Assembly: GCA_021780695.1 (NCBI GenBank)
Contig: JAJXYD010000040.1
Location: 62,001-126,000 of the forward strand
Source: Deltaproteobacteria bacterium
GTDB taxonomy: Bacteria > Desulfobacterota > Syntrophobacteria > Syntrophobacterales > Syntrophobacteraceae
Length of the DNA: 64,000 nt
Direction of reading: 5' to 3'
The notes under the pieces were generated by a model. The model was not told the origin of the DNA. It ran no database searches and worked only from the letters and a program-made list of their open reading frames with translations. Positions 7,884 to 16,644 of the stretch are shown here, piece after piece (position 1 is the first letter of the stretch; each line of letters begins with the position of its first letter). The translations under genes and the position numbers were made by a program.

Positions 7884-8669
7884 TTACCCCGCCTCCTCGC
7901 CCTCCGGGGCAAACCGCGCGGGGTCCTGCTGAAAATAGAGCTTGAGGTTTTCATAGAGCTCCGGATGTTTAGCTTGAAGCTGCAAGGGCTTTTCGAAAAA
8001 ACATTCGGTTGCAACGGCGAAAAATTCAGCGGGGTTGGTTGCTCCGTATTGATCGAGAACGGTCGGAAGACCTTGTTCGGCTTCGCGGCGAAGTCTGAGA
8101 AAGTCTCTGCCCAATATCCTCGCCCAGGCCACATACATCGACCGGCGTGGAAGCGGTGGAGCGCCGTTAGAGGCCCCGTCTTCGCTGTCGAGCTGGTGGG
8201 CAAACTCGTGAAGCACGACGTTGTGACCGTCGTGGATATCGGAGGCGTTGGCCAAAACATCGTCCCAGGAAAGAATAAGCGAGCCGTGCTTCCAGGATTC
8301 CCCCAGGTGGATCTGCTCTGTTGCCACATGAAAGCCCGGGGTCAGTTGGACGTACCCCCTGGCCAGGAAGGCGCCGGGATAGACCAGAATGGAGTAGAGC
8401 CCCGGATAATAGTCGGTTTTGCGGTGTAGAAGAAGGATACAGGCCTGTGCCGCTATGGTGACTTTTATTTCGTCTGTAAGTTCGAGGCCCCCGCAGCCCT
8501 CGAAATTTTTTTCAGCCAAAAATACCAGAACGTGCCCCTGGAGTTCCTCTTTGTCGGATTGAGACAAACGGCTGTAGATGGGAACGTTTTTTTTGATTTT
8601 CTCGACCCATTCGGGCGCAATGGAGCTTTTTCGTATCTTTTCGCGCCGCCGCTTTTTAAACCCGAACAT
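7884..8669 (-). CDS. mtfA: MtfA-like zinc metallopeptidase (peptidase family M90)
   Basis: The 261-residue protein has the zinc-binding motif HEFAHQLD (residues about 155-162) and, further on, the NPAEFFAVATECFFEKP segment whose Glu completes the metal site in this family. The N-terminus is very basic (FKKRRREKIRK) and there is no signal peptide, so it acts in the cytoplasm. In E. coli MtfA titrates the glucose repressor Mlc and has aminopeptidase activity. Whether that partner exists here is unknown, so only the peptidase fold is firmly supported. The gene stands alone, divergent from the plus-strand metabolic run. Confidence 0.88.
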   Translation of the reverse strand: MFGFKKRRREKIRKSSIAPEWVEKIKKNVPIYSRLSQSDKEELQGHVLVFLAEKNFEGCGGLELTDEIKVTIAAQACILLLHRKTDYYPGLYSILVYPGAFLARGYVQLTPGFHVATEQIHLGESWKHGSLILSWDDVLANASDIHDGHNVVLHEFAHQLDSEDGASNGAPPLPRRSMYVAWARILGRDFLRLRREAEQGLPTVLDQYGATNPAEFFAVATECFFEKPLQLQAKHPELYENLKLYFQQDPARFAPEGEEAG

Positions 8670-8877
8670 GTTTTTCTCCCTCTTTGGCCTTCACTTGATC
8701 ATTATAGCAACTTTCCCGGGGCCCGCAGCCGTGTATCGCTATATAATTGGAGACGACAGGCCGAAAAAGTGCCGGAGCCACTCCGGGGATGGAGAGGAAA
8801 ATATGCGGGCCACATACGCGAAGCCTTTGTTTTTATTTGCCCTGTGAAGAAGAATTCATCTTTTAAGGAGAACGGCT

Positions 8878-9801
8878 ATGAAGCAAAAGGTTGTGATAAC
8901 GGCGGCAATCACCGGGGCCATTCATACCCCCACCATGTCCGAATATCTTCCCATAACGCCCGAGCATATCGCCGATGAGGCCGTGAGGGCCTGGGAGGCG
9001 GGGGCCTCGGTCTGCCACATCCACGCCCGGGACCCTCAAACGGGTAGACCCGTTGCCGATGTCTCCATTATGAAGGCAATCATCACCCGGATAAAGAGCC
9101 GCTGTGACGTGGTCATCTGTATCACAACGGGAGGCGGACTTGGGATGACAATCGAGCAAAGGGTTGCCCCCGTCGAGCTCTACCGGCCTGAACTCGCTTC
9201 CTTTAACGCGGGCTCCATGAATTTTTCGCTCTTTCCGATGGCATCCAAATTCGAGCAGTGGCAGTTCGAATGGGAAAAACAGTATCTGGATTTTACCGAA
9301 GACCTGATATTTGCCAATACCTTCAAATCCATGCGGCAATATTGCGCCAAATTTAAGGAAGCCGGCACAAAACCCGAATTTGAAATCTATGACGCCGGAA
9401 TGGTTAACAACGTGGCGACACTTATAAAGATGGGGCTTGTGCAAAAGCCTGTCTACATCCAGTTCGTCATGGGAGTTTTGGGCGGAATAACGGCCAGCTG
9501 CGAAAACCTGCTCTTTTTGGTCGATTATGCGCGAAGGCTCATCGCAGATTTTGAGTTTTCGGTCTGCGTGGCGGGCCGGGCGCAGTTTCCCCTCTGCACG
9601 CAATCGCTTCTGCTTGGCGGAAACGTGCGCGTGGGACTTGAAGACAATCTTTATCTGGAAAAGGGCCGTATGGCCCGAAGCAACGCCGAGCAGGTGGAAA
9701 AAATAGCCCGCATGGCAAAAGAGCTCGGAATAGAGGCGGCCACACCCTCCGAGGCCAGAAAAATTTTGGGCCTCAAAGGAATAGAGTTGGTGAATTTCTA
9801 A
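8878..9801 (+). CDS. Beta-keto acid cleavage enzyme (BKACE/DUF849 family)
   Basis: BKACE enzymes use Zn and acetyl-CoA to split a beta-keto acid, giving acetoacetate plus a CoA thioester; the founding member, Kce, acts in lysine fermentation. The 307-residue protein has the family features: ITAAITGAIHTPTMS at the start, the metal-binding CHIHARD (His-x-His), ICITTGGG, and VGLEDNLYLEKG near the C-terminus. An AAGGAG site lies 7 nt before the ATG. The next gene, 84 bp on, is a 3-hydroxyacyl-CoA dehydrogenase homologue, so a hydroxy acid may be oxidised and then cleaved. The substrate cannot be read from the sequence. Confidence 0.92.
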   Translation: MKQKVVITAAITGAIHTPTMSEYLPITPEHIADEAVRAWEAGASVCHIHARDPQTGRPVADVSIMKAIITRIKSRCDVVICITTGGGLGMTIEQRVAPVELYRPELASFNAGSMNFSLFPMASKFEQWQFEWEKQYLDFTEDLIFANTFKSMRQYCAKFKEAGTKPEFEIYDAGMVNNVATLIKMGLVQKPVYIQFVMGVLGGITASCENLLFLVDYARRLIADFEFSVCVAGRAQFPLCTQSLLLGGNVRVGLEDNLYLEKGRMARSNAEQVEKIARMAKELGIEAATPSEARKILGLKGIELVNF

Positions 9802-9885
9802 AAGTTTGTGAAAATAATATTGACCCCGAGGGGTCGGGGCATCCCAGGGGATGCGTGCTTAAAGTTTAAACCGAAAGGAAAAGTT

Positions 9886-10797
9886 ATGAGTAAGCCCTTT
9901 GAAAGTGTAACCGTTGTCGGTGCAGGTATTCTTGGAACCCAGATAGCAATGTTTGCCGCGCACGCGGGCTATTGCGTCAAAATCTACGACACCCGAAACG
10001 GAGCCTTTGAAGAAACTTTCGCCAAGCTCCATGACGATCTTAAGGCCAAGGGAATAACTCCGGTTATTCCCTGGGAACGCTGGCAGGGGTGCAAGGAGGC
10101 GGTCGTGTTTACAACCGATCTCGAAGAGGCCCTCAAGGATGTCGATTTTGTCGTGGAGGCCGTGACCGAAGACATCGAAGTCAAGCGGGAACTCTTTAAA
10201 AAGATGGGGCAAACGAGCCCCGCCAAAACCATCTTTGCAACCAACAGTTCCTCCATTCCCGTCTCCAGGCTCGAAGAGAGCAGCGGCAGGCCCGCCCAGT
10301 GCCTCAACACCCACTTCTACATGCCCCTCCAGGGAATCATCATGGCCGATCTCATGGGGGGAACACAAACCCTTCCGGAAATATTGGACAAAGGCGAAGA
10401 GTGGCTTCGTTCCATGGGATTTATTCCCCTTAGAGTAAAAAAGGAAATCCTTGGCTTTTGCTTTAACTCCGTCTGGCGTTCCATAAAGAAACAATCCCTC
10501 TACATGTGGGGAAACGACTTCGTAGACTTCCGGGACATCGACCGGGCGTTTCGTATCTTTACCGGCGCCCAGTGGGGGCCTTTCGGAATGATGGATACAG
10601 TGGGCCTCGATACTGTTGCCAATATCGAGATGGTCTATTTTGACAAATCAAAAGACCCGCAGGACAAACCCCCGGAGAGGCTGCTCGAAAAAATCCGCAA
10701 GGGTGAACTGGGCGTTAAGACGGGCAAGGGCTTCTACGCCTATCCCGATCCCGAGTACCTGGATCCGGACTTTTTAAACCCTGAAAAAAAGAAGTGA
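9886..10797 (+). CDS. 3-hydroxyacyl-CoA dehydrogenase family protein (short, single unit)
   Basis: This NAD-dependent dehydrogenase should oxidise a beta-hydroxy acid or its CoA ester. It has the Rossmann motif VVGAGILGTQIA at residues 10-21, an NSSSIPVSRL segment, the catalytic His in NTHFYMP, and a C-terminal helical domain with GPFGMMDTVGLDTV. The start was placed at MSKPFESV because a GAAAGGAA site precedes it; an in-frame extension to 9808 has no family similarity. At 303 residues it is monofunctional, without crotonase. Such genes next to BKACE genes occur in carnitine dehydrogenase loci, but no residue here proves that substrate. Confidence 0.88.
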   Translation: MSKPFESVTVVGAGILGTQIAMFAAHAGYCVKIYDTRNGAFEETFAKLHDDLKAKGITPVIPWERWQGCKEAVVFTTDLEEALKDVDFVVEAVTEDIEVKRELFKKMGQTSPAKTIFATNSSSIPVSRLEESSGRPAQCLNTHFYMPLQGIIMADLMGGTQTLPEILDKGEEWLRSMGFIPLRVKKEILGFCFNSVWRSIKKQSLYMWGNDFVDFRDIDRAFRIFTGAQWGPFGMMDTVGLDTVANIEMVYFDKSKDPQDKPPERLLEKIRKGELGVKTGKGFYAYPDPEYLDPDFLNPEKKK

Positions 10798-10829
10798 TGG
10801 GTCCCTTGGTTTTAATTTCGTTTTTTGGC

Positions 10830-10854
10830 TAAACCGGGAGGTTTTTCCGGTTTA
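10830..10854. repeat. Inverted repeat/hairpin after the BKACE-dehydrogenase pair
   Basis: TAAACCGG and CCGGTTTA are perfect inverted copies with a 9-nt loop. It lies 30 bp after the dehydrogenase stop and 30 bp before the mutase promoter. It could end the first transcript or be an operator for the second. There is no T-run after it on either strand. Confidence 0.45.
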
Positions 10855-10883
10855 ACCGTAGAACAAGTTTATCTCGATTGATA

Positions 10884-10912
10884 TTGACCGGCAGGGGAAC
10901 TGCTGGTATAGA
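10884..10912 (+). promoter_or_regulatory. Sigma-70 promoter for the methylmalonyl-CoA mutase cluster
   Basis: TTGACC and TATAGA are separated by exactly 17 bp and lie about 70 bp before the mutase ATG. The same 17-bp spacing is found at the tRNA promoters of this window, which supports the call. The upstream hairpin at 10830-10854 would isolate this unit from the preceding pair. Confidence 0.6.
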
Positions 10913-10982
10913 CTAAGTCTGAAAATATTTTCACAATCCCTATCTTATATGTGCTGATCTTGACTGGCGAGGAGGTCGCGTT

Positions 10983-12662
10983 ATGTTCGAAGAGAAGGTG
11001 CTTAAAAAAATTAAGGACGATAAGGAAAAATGGGAACAGGGGCCCCTTGGGAAGTCCCTGGCCAAGTCGCCCGAAGCAAAACCGGTTTTCACCACGATTT
11101 CGGGCACCCCCGTGGAAAGGCTCTACACTCCCCTTGATGTGGAAGATCTCGACTACGAGCGCGACCTGGGTTATCCGGGAACCTTTCCCTTCACCCGCGG
11201 GGTCCAGCCGACGATGTACCGGGGCCGCTACTGGACGATGCGCCAGTACGCGGGATTTGGCGATGCAAAGAGCACCAACGAACGCTACCGCTACCTGCTC
11301 GAACAGGGGCAAACGGGGTTAAGCGTGGCTTTCCATCTGCCAACGCAGGCGGGCTACGATTCGGACCATCCCCTTTCCATGGGCGAAGTGGGAAAAGTAG
11401 GGGTTGCGATAGATCACATAGACGACATGAGGGTCCTCTTCGACAGGATCCCGCTCGATAAGGTCACCACCTCGATGACGATGAACGCCCCGGCGGGAGT
11501 GCTTCTCGCGATGTATCTGGCAATTGCCAAGGAGCAGGGCGTGGATTGGGCAAAAGTGGGAGGGACGGTTCAAAACGATGTTTTAAAGGAGATTATTTGC
11601 CGTGGGCAGTATATATACCCGCCAAGGCATACGATGCGCCTTACGGTCGATCTTATAGAATTTTGCCAGAAAAGCGTTCCCAAATGGAATACCATAAGCA
11701 TAAGCGGCTATCATATCCGCGAGGCGGGTTCGACCGCGGCCCAGGAGATGGCTTTTACCCTGGCCGACGGCATTGCCTATACCCAGGCGTGCATCGAACG
11801 CGGGATGGATGTAGATAGTTTCGCTCCGCGCCTTAGCTTTTTCTTTAACGCTTTTACAAACGTTCTCGAGGAGGTCGCCAAGTTTCGCGCGGGCCGCAGG
11901 TACTGGGCCAAGGTGATGAGGGAGCGTTTCAAGGCAAAAGATCCTCGCTCGATGATGCTGCGCTACCACGTTCAGACCGGCGGGGTTACGCTTACCGCTC
12001 AGCAACCCCTTAACAATATCGTTCGGGTGGCCCTCCAGACCTACGCGACCGCTCTTGGCGGAGGCCAGTCGCTGCATACCAACTCCTATGACGAGGCGCT
12101 GTGTCTACCGACCCAGCAGGCCGTAACGGTTGCGTTGCGCACCCAGCAGATCGTTGCCGAGGAAAGCGGGGCTACGGACACTATCGACCCTCTGGCCGGC
12201 TCCTATTATGTGGAGAGCATGACCGACAGGATCGAAGCCGAGGTGGACGAATACATAAAGAAGATCGACGCGATGGGGGGGACTCTTTCGGCCATCGAGC
12301 AGGGCTACATCCAAAAGGAGATCCAAAACAGCGCCTACCGTTTCCAAAAAGAGATAGAAACCGAAGAGAGGGTCTATGTGGGCATAAACAAGTACACCAT
12401 GGAAGAGCCGCCTCCAACCGGTCTTCTCAAGGTGGATATGTCGGTTGGCGAAAAGAAGGCGGCCGAACTGAAGCAGTACCGCGCCAATAGGGACAATGCA
12501 AAATGGAAGGCGGCTCTTGATAAGCTTCGCGAGATTTCCGCAACGGATCAGAACGTGATGCCCTATGTTATCGAAGCCGTAACGGCCAAGGCTACCGTTG
12601 GCGAAATCTGCGATGTCTGGCGAAATATCTACGGCGAATACCGGCCCAAGGAATTTGTGTAG
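10983..12662 (+). CDS. Methylmalonyl-CoA mutase, large (catalytic) subunit
   Basis: This 559-residue subunit carries the substrate-binding TIM barrel of the B12-dependent mutase that interconverts methylmalonyl-CoA and succinyl-CoA. The cobalamin domain is a separate gene (12755-13153). Tyr79 in PTMYRGRYW and Arg219 in YPPRHTMRL match the Tyr/Arg pair that distinguishes methylmalonyl-CoA mutase from isobutyryl-type mutases. Other motifs are NDVLKE, SISGYHIREAG and DPLAGSYYVE. A GAGGAGG site precedes the ATG. The cluster with MeaB and the epimerase confirms a propionate/methylmalonyl route, working either for propionate oxidation or formation. Confidence 0.95.
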   Translation: MFEEKVLKKIKDDKEKWEQGPLGKSLAKSPEAKPVFTTISGTPVERLYTPLDVEDLDYERDLGYPGTFPFTRGVQPTMYRGRYWTMRQYAGFGDAKSTNERYRYLLEQGQTGLSVAFHLPTQAGYDSDHPLSMGEVGKVGVAIDHIDDMRVLFDRIPLDKVTTSMTMNAPAGVLLAMYLAIAKEQGVDWAKVGGTVQNDVLKEIICRGQYIYPPRHTMRLTVDLIEFCQKSVPKWNTISISGYHIREAGSTAAQEMAFTLADGIAYTQACIERGMDVDSFAPRLSFFFNAFTNVLEEVAKFRAGRRYWAKVMRERFKAKDPRSMMLRYHVQTGGVTLTAQQPLNNIVRVALQTYATALGGGQSLHTNSYDEALCLPTQQAVTVALRTQQIVAEESGATDTIDPLAGSYYVESMTDRIEAEVDEYIKKIDAMGGTLSAIEQGYIQKEIQNSAYRFQKEIETEERVYVGINKYTMEEPPPTGLLKVDMSVGEKKAAELKQYRANRDNAKWKAALDKLREISATDQNVMPYVIEAVTAKATVGEICDVWRNIYGEYRPKEFV

Positions 12663-12671
12663 GGAAGCGTT

Positions 12672-12709
12672 CCGGGGGGGGCGGTTGCGCCGATAGCCGC
12701 CCCCCCCGG
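12672..12709 (+). other. Very stable GC hairpin between the two mutase subunit genes
   Basis: A 13-bp perfect stem (CCGGGGGGGGCGG against CCGCCCCCCCCGG) with a 12-nt loop begins 10 nt after the large-subunit stop. There is no U-run, so it should not terminate transcription efficiently. A position inside an operon suggests an mRNA stabiliser, a processing boundary or a control on subunit ratio. The structure is visible; the function is inferred. Confidence 0.7.
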
Positions 12710-12754
12710 CTTTGGGGCCGCAATTGCTGACGAACATTTGGAAAGGGAAATTCC

Positions 12755-13153
12755 ATGGCGCAAAAAATTAAAATGATCATGGCCAAACCGGGTCTTGACG
12801 GACACGACCGTGGGGCCAAACTTCTTGCAAGAGTATGCGCTGAAGCCGGGATGGAAGTTGTCTACACCGGACTTCGGCAAACACCCGAAATGATAGTTGC
12901 CGCCGCCGAGCAGGAAGACGCCGATGTGGTTGGTCTCAGCAGTCTTTCGGGCGTGCACAATTACTTTTTCCCAAAGGTCGTGGAGCTTATGAAGCAAAAG
13001 GGCCTCGAGGACGTTTTGCTCGTCGGCGGGGGCATCATTCCCGAAGAAGACTACGACTTTCTTAAAAAATCGGGGATGAACGCAATTTTTGGCCCCGGGA
13101 CCCCGACTGGCGCAATTGTTGATTTCATCAAGGAAAACGTGAGAAAGCGTTAG
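12755..13153 (+). CDS. Methylmalonyl-CoA mutase, small cobalamin-binding subunit
   Basis: The 132-residue protein is a free-standing B12-binding domain. It has the lower-ligand motif [10 protein letters not shown] (D-x-H-x-x-G), followed by VVGLSSLSG and [11 protein letters not shown], the nucleotide-tail pocket. It completes the large subunit encoded 92 bp upstream. A GAAAGGGAA site precedes the ATG. This split form is seen in several anaerobic bacteria and archaea, unlike the fused 700-residue mutase of E. coli. Confidence 0.95.
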   Translation: MAQKIKMIMAKPGLDGHDRGAKLLARVCAEAGMEVVYTGLRQTPEMIVAAAEQEDADVVGLSSLSGVHNYFFPKVVELMKQKGLEDVLLVGGGIIPEEDYDFLKKSGMNAIFGPGTPTGAIVDFIKENVRKR

Positions 13154-13175
13154 TATATTGGAGAATCCGACTGCA

Positions 13176-14168
13176 ATGGCGCACGATTTTGCGGCCCAAA
13201 TTCTTGAAGGTTCCAATCGGGCGGCGGCTCGGCTCATCTCCTGGCTCGAAGACGAAGATGAGAGGGCCTACGAGTGCATGAAAGAGATCTACCCGCATAC
13301 AGGGAGAGCCTTCGTGGTGGGCATTACCGGCTCTCCCGGAGCGGGTAAATCCACCCTCACAAACGCTCTTGCCCGCGAGATCCGGCAAAGCGGGCTCAAA
13401 GTGGGAATTCTCGCCGTAGATCCTTCGAGTCCCTTTACCGGCGGCGCTTTGCTTGGCGACCGGGTCCGGATGAGCGACCTTGCCGACGATCCCGATATTT
13501 ACATACGCAGCATGGCCACTCGCGGGTTCCTTGGAGGCATGGCAAAGGCCGCCTCCGATGTGGTAAAGGTCCTCGACGCTCTGGGTAAGGACGTGATAGT
13601 GATTGAAACCGTCGGTGTGGGCCAGGACGAGGTCGACATAGTCGGGGTTGCCGATACGACCTGCGTTGTCCTTGTGCCCGGCCTTGGCGATGCGATCCAG
13701 AGCATGAAGGCCGGAATAATGGAAATAGCCGATGTGTTTGTGATCAACAAGGCCGACCGCCCGGGGGCGGACATGCTCTGCGCCGAGGTTAGCGCCCGGA
13801 TCGAGATGGATGCCCATCTCAGGGAGCGCGGGTGGGTGGCGCCGGTAAACAAATCGGTTGCCGTCGAAGGCGTTGGAGTCCATGAGCTGTGGCTTTCAAT
13901 CGAAGCTCACCGCAAATATTTGTTCGATTCGGGCAGGTTTTACGAAAGCAGGCGCGAAAAAATTGCCAAGGAAGCTCTTCGCATGATTCACGGCGAACTT
14001 TTTCGGGTCGTACGCGAACAGTTGGAACAGAGCGGAAGGCTCGATGCGGCTGTCGAAAAACTTATGAACAAAAAGCTCGATCCCTACACGCTTATGCGGG
14101 ATACTCTCACCGAGTGGCTTTCCTCTTCCCAGTGCAAAAGGAGACATGATGAAGATACTAAAGGTTGA
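13176..14168 (+). CDS. meaB: MeaB/ArgK-type G3E GTPase, mutase chaperone
   Basis: MeaB gates adenosylcobalamin loading and protects methylmalonyl-CoA mutase from inactivation. The 330-residue protein has Walker [10 protein letters not shown], switch-region text [18 protein letters not shown], the Asp/Glu-rich [12 protein letters not shown] and the guanine-specificity NKAD, plus a C-terminal helical dimer arm. The ATG at 13176 follows a GGAGA site by about 11 nt. A TTG six codons upstream is possible but has no ribosome-binding site. The gene begins 22 bp after the small subunit and overlaps the epimerase gene by about 20 bp. Confidence 0.95.
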   Translation: MAHDFAAQILEGSNRAAARLISWLEDEDERAYECMKEIYPHTGRAFVVGITGSPGAGKSTLTNALAREIRQSGLKVGILAVDPSSPFTGGALLGDRVRMSDLADDPDIYIRSMATRGFLGGMAKAASDVVKVLDALGKDVIVIETVGVGQDEVDIVGVADTTCVVLVPGLGDAIQSMKAGIMEIADVFVINKADRPGADMLCAEVSARIEMDAHLRERGWVAPVNKSVAVEGVGVHELWLSIEAHRKYLFDSGRFYESRREKIAKEALRMIHGELFRVVREQLEQSGRLDAAVEKLMNKKLDPYTLMRDTLTEWLSSSQCKRRHDEDTKG

Positions 14169-14550
14169 CCATATAGGCATAGCGGTAAATAATATAGAAC
14201 AAGCTAAGGCGCTTTATACCGATATCCTCGGCATCCCGCACGCGGGAAGTGAAACCGTGGCCGAACAAAAGGTAACCACCGCATTTTTCCCGGTGGGCGA
14301 AGCCGAGGTGGAGCTTTTGGAATCGACGGCCCCCGACGGTCCGATCGCAAAATTTATCGAGTCAAAGGGCCAGGGAATCCAGCACATAGCTTTCCGCGTG
14401 GAAAATATCGAACAGGCCCTTGAAGAGCTGAAGGCAAAGGGGGTCAGGCTGATCGACGAAAAACCCAGAAGAGGCGCCGGCGGGGCTAAGATCGCCTTCC
14501 TGCATCCCAAATCGACTTTTGGCGTCCTCGTCGAACTCTCGGAGCGATAA
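14149..14550 (+). CDS. mce: Methylmalonyl-CoA epimerase
   Basis: This VOC-fold metalloenzyme interconverts the R and S forms of methylmalonyl-CoA, linking carboxylation/decarboxylation to the mutase. The roughly 133-residue protein has two beta-alpha-beta-beta-beta modules with metal-ligand signatures [21 protein letters not shown] and the final LVELSER. Two adjacent ATG codons (14146 and 14149) follow an AAAGGAG site. The second has the better spacing (5 nt). The start lies inside the end of meaB, so translation is coupled. Identification is firm. Confidence 0.95.
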   Translation: MKILKVDHIGIAVNNIEQAKALYTDILGIPHAGSETVAEQKVTTAFFPVGEAEVELLESTAPDGPIAKFIESKGQGIQHIAFRVENIEQALEELKAKGVRLIDEKPRRGAGGAKIAFLHPKSTFGVLVELSER

Positions 14551-14558
14551 GTGCTCTC

Positions 14559-15047
14559 ATGGAACGTTTTCTGATCGCGCTCGACTGCAGGCAGGACTGC
14601 GAGGTAATTATCGACTACATGGCCCGGGTTTTAAAAGGCGCCGTGGACCACGAGTTCAACCTGCTGCATATTCTTCCCACGGCATCACCTGACAGGCTGT
14701 GGAAGGAGGAAATCGAGCGGATCGAAAATGTGCACACCACCCGGCCCGATCTTAGCGGATATTTCTGGGAGGCCGAAGACGAAAACATAATGAAAAGCTG
14801 TTTTGCCCAGGCCCGGCAAAAGCTTCTAGCCGCCGGCTTTGGGGCCGAGTCGATAAATTCTTCGTTTGTGGTCGAATCCGGTGACAGAGCTGAGATAATT
14901 CTGCTCAAAGCCGTCGAACTTGGTTGTTCGACCATCGTGATCGGCCGCAGGCGCTCCAACCTGGTAAGGGATTTTTTTCGCGGCAGCGTATCGACCGCCG
15001 TTATCAAGGCGGCCCGCAGTTTTGCGGTTTGGGTTATCGAGATGTGA
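14559..15047 (+). CDS. Universal stress protein family, divergent member
   Basis: The 162-residue protein has the UspA fold: a first strand with FLIALDCRQDC, a central insertion rich in acidic residues, and the C-terminal nucleotide-loop region VIGRRRSNLVRDFFRGSVSTAVIKAA. The ATP-binding signature G-x2-G-x9-G-S/T is only partly kept (GRRRS...GSVS), so ATP binding is uncertain. It follows the epimerase by 8 bp and precedes a second, more canonical Usp by 26 bp. The role is unknown; the position suggests co-expression with propionate metabolism. Confidence 0.8.
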   Translation: MERFLIALDCRQDCEVIIDYMARVLKGAVDHEFNLLHILPTASPDRLWKEEIERIENVHTTRPDLSGYFWEAEDENIMKSCFAQARQKLLAAGFGAESINSSFVVESGDRAEIILLKAVELGCSTIVIGRRRSNLVRDFFRGSVSTAVIKAARSFAVWVIEM

Positions 15048-15073
15048 CAGGCAAAAACGGAAAGGAATCGAGC

Positions 15074-15538
15074 ATGGAATCAAAACTGTTCCGCAGAATA
15101 GGGTTTTGCACCGATTTTTCCGAAAATGCCGACCAGGCTTTTGTGGTCGCCGTGGACATGGCTGCCAGGTTCGGCGCCTCCCTGGAGATCATTCATGTTA
15201 CGGTGAGTTTGACCCATTCTCCGCCGGTTCATGCCACCTATATGCCTGTCGAATATGACCCGGAGTTTATCGAGGAGGTCTCCCGGGCCGCCATGAAATC
15301 CATCGAGGAAAGATACGTGAGCCGTCTGCCCGTGGATATGCTCCACAGTGTGAGTGTTATCTCCGGATATGCCGCTACCGAGATTTTGCGGATTGCGGAG
15401 GAGAAAAAACTCGATCTTCTGGTCATGGGCTCGCACGGTCTGACAGGTCTTGCCCACGTCCTTTTCGGCAGTACCGCTGAGAGGGTCGTACGGAAAGCCG
15501 GCTGCTCGATTTTGACTGTTCGTCACAAAAAATCGTAG
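15074..15538 (+). CDS. Universal stress protein (UspA family)
   Basis: The 154-residue product has a canonical Usp fold: RRIGFCTDFSENADQAFVVA at the N-terminus, LLVMGSHGLTGLAHVLFGSTAERVV near the C-terminus (the G-x2-G-x9-G-S/T ATP-binding motif is complete) and CSILTVR as the last strand. The start at MESKLFRR has a GGAAAGGAA site; a longer in-frame extension overlaps the previous gene and lacks similarity. It is the second of a tandem Usp pair and 10 bp upstream of a cation-efflux gene. Confidence 0.88.
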   Translation: MESKLFRRIGFCTDFSENADQAFVVAVDMAARFGASLEIIHVTVSLTHSPPVHATYMPVEYDPEFIEEVSRAAMKSIEERYVSRLPVDMLHSVSVISGYAATEILRIAEEKKLDLLVMGSHGLTGLAHVLFGSTAERVVRKAGCSILTVRHKKS

Positions 15539-15548
15539 GTTCGTCCCC

Positions 15549-16577
15549 TTGGAAAAGATTAAATCCGGGACCGGAGAGGAAAATAAACGCCGGTTGGCCA
15601 TGATGGGCTTGTCCGTGGGCGTTAGTTTGCTTCTCATGGCGCTCAAATTCATTGCCTTCCTGCTGACCGGTTCTTCGGCAATTCTTTCGGATGCTCTCGA
15701 ATCGATAATTAACGTCGTGGCGGGCGGTTTTGGCCTTTGGAGCGTCTTTCTTGCCTCTAAGCCCCCCGATGCCGGCCACCCTTACGGGCATGGGGAAGTC
15801 GAGTTTTTCTCGGCGGGTTTTGAAGGGGCCCTCATTGTGCTCGCCGCCGGGGTAATCGTCTGGGAGTCCGTTCCCAAAATTATTTCCCCTCACGGTTTGC
15901 CCAGACTCGATTCAGGGCTTTTGATTTTACTTGGAACCGCACTTGTCAATCTGTGGCTGGGGCTGAGCCTCATTCGAGCCGGCAGGCGGACAAACTCCCT
16001 GGCCATATCGGCCGACGGCAAACATATCCTCACCGATGTCTACACGACCGTGGGGGTTATTGCCGGTCTGTCGCTCGTGCAGCTGACGGGATGGTATTTT
16101 CTGGACGGGGCGGTCGCCTGCGCGGTCGCCGTAAACATTGTCTATGTCGGTGTAAAATTGATCTTTTTATCTCTATCGCGCCTTATGCGCGCCTATGATC
16201 CCGAATTGCTCGACCAGATAACCTCCATAATCGCACAGAACCGCAAACCCGAATGGATAGATATTCACCGGTTGCGCGCCTGGAGTTCGGGCAGCAAGAT
16301 CCACATGGACTTTCATCTTATTTTGCCCCGCGATTTGAGTCTGGAAGAGGCTCACGCCAACATCGTCGAAGTCCAGAATCTTCTAAAGTCGCGCCTTCCG
16401 GGGGCCGAAGATGTTATGATTCACGTCGAGCCCTGTGTCGATCCCGAGTGCCGGCTCTGTTCGCGGCAAAGCTGCGGCAATCGCAAGAAATCTTTTCAAA
16501 ACCATCCTGAGTTTCGAAGCAGCGAAGTGGCTTTCCCCGGCTCGGAGGCGGAAAAGACTCAATCCGGCAGGGAATAA
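15549..16577 (+). CDS. Cation diffusion facilitator (CDF) family transporter
   Basis: This inner-membrane antiporter should export divalent metal ions. The 342-residue protein has six hydrophobic segments between residues about 17 and 215, with metal-site residues in TM2 (LSDALESI) and TM5 (KHILTDV), the HPYGHG loop, and a cytoplasmic ferredoxin-like C-terminal domain (HMDFHLILP). The last 50 residues add a Cys cluster (CVDPECRLCSRQSCG), which is unusual and may bind metal. It appears to start with TTG at 15549, without a strong ribosome-binding site. The metal (Zn, Fe or Mn) cannot be decided. Confidence 0.88.
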   Translation: MEKIKSGTGEENKRRLAMMGLSVGVSLLLMALKFIAFLLTGSSAILSDALESIINVVAGGFGLWSVFLASKPPDAGHPYGHGEVEFFSAGFEGALIVLAAGVIVWESVPKIISPHGLPRLDSGLLILLGTALVNLWLGLSLIRAGRRTNSLAISADGKHILTDVYTTVGVIAGLSLVQLTGWYFLDGAVACAVAVNIVYVGVKLIFLSLSRLMRAYDPELLDQITSIIAQNRKPEWIDIHRLRAWSSGSKIHMDFHLILPRDLSLEEAHANIVEVQNLLKSRLPGAEDVMIHVEPCVDPECRLCSRQSCGNRKKSFQNHPEFRSSEVAFPGSEAEKTQSGRE

Positions 16578-16644
16578 AAAACCCCGATGACCATAAGGAG
16601 TGCTATATTATAGTAATTTACTCTTTGGTCGAAAGGATGATTTT

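Noticed and set aside
12672-12709. Intrinsic terminator between the mutase subunits
   Set aside because: The stem is very stable but no T-run follows, and both genes are needed for one enzyme.
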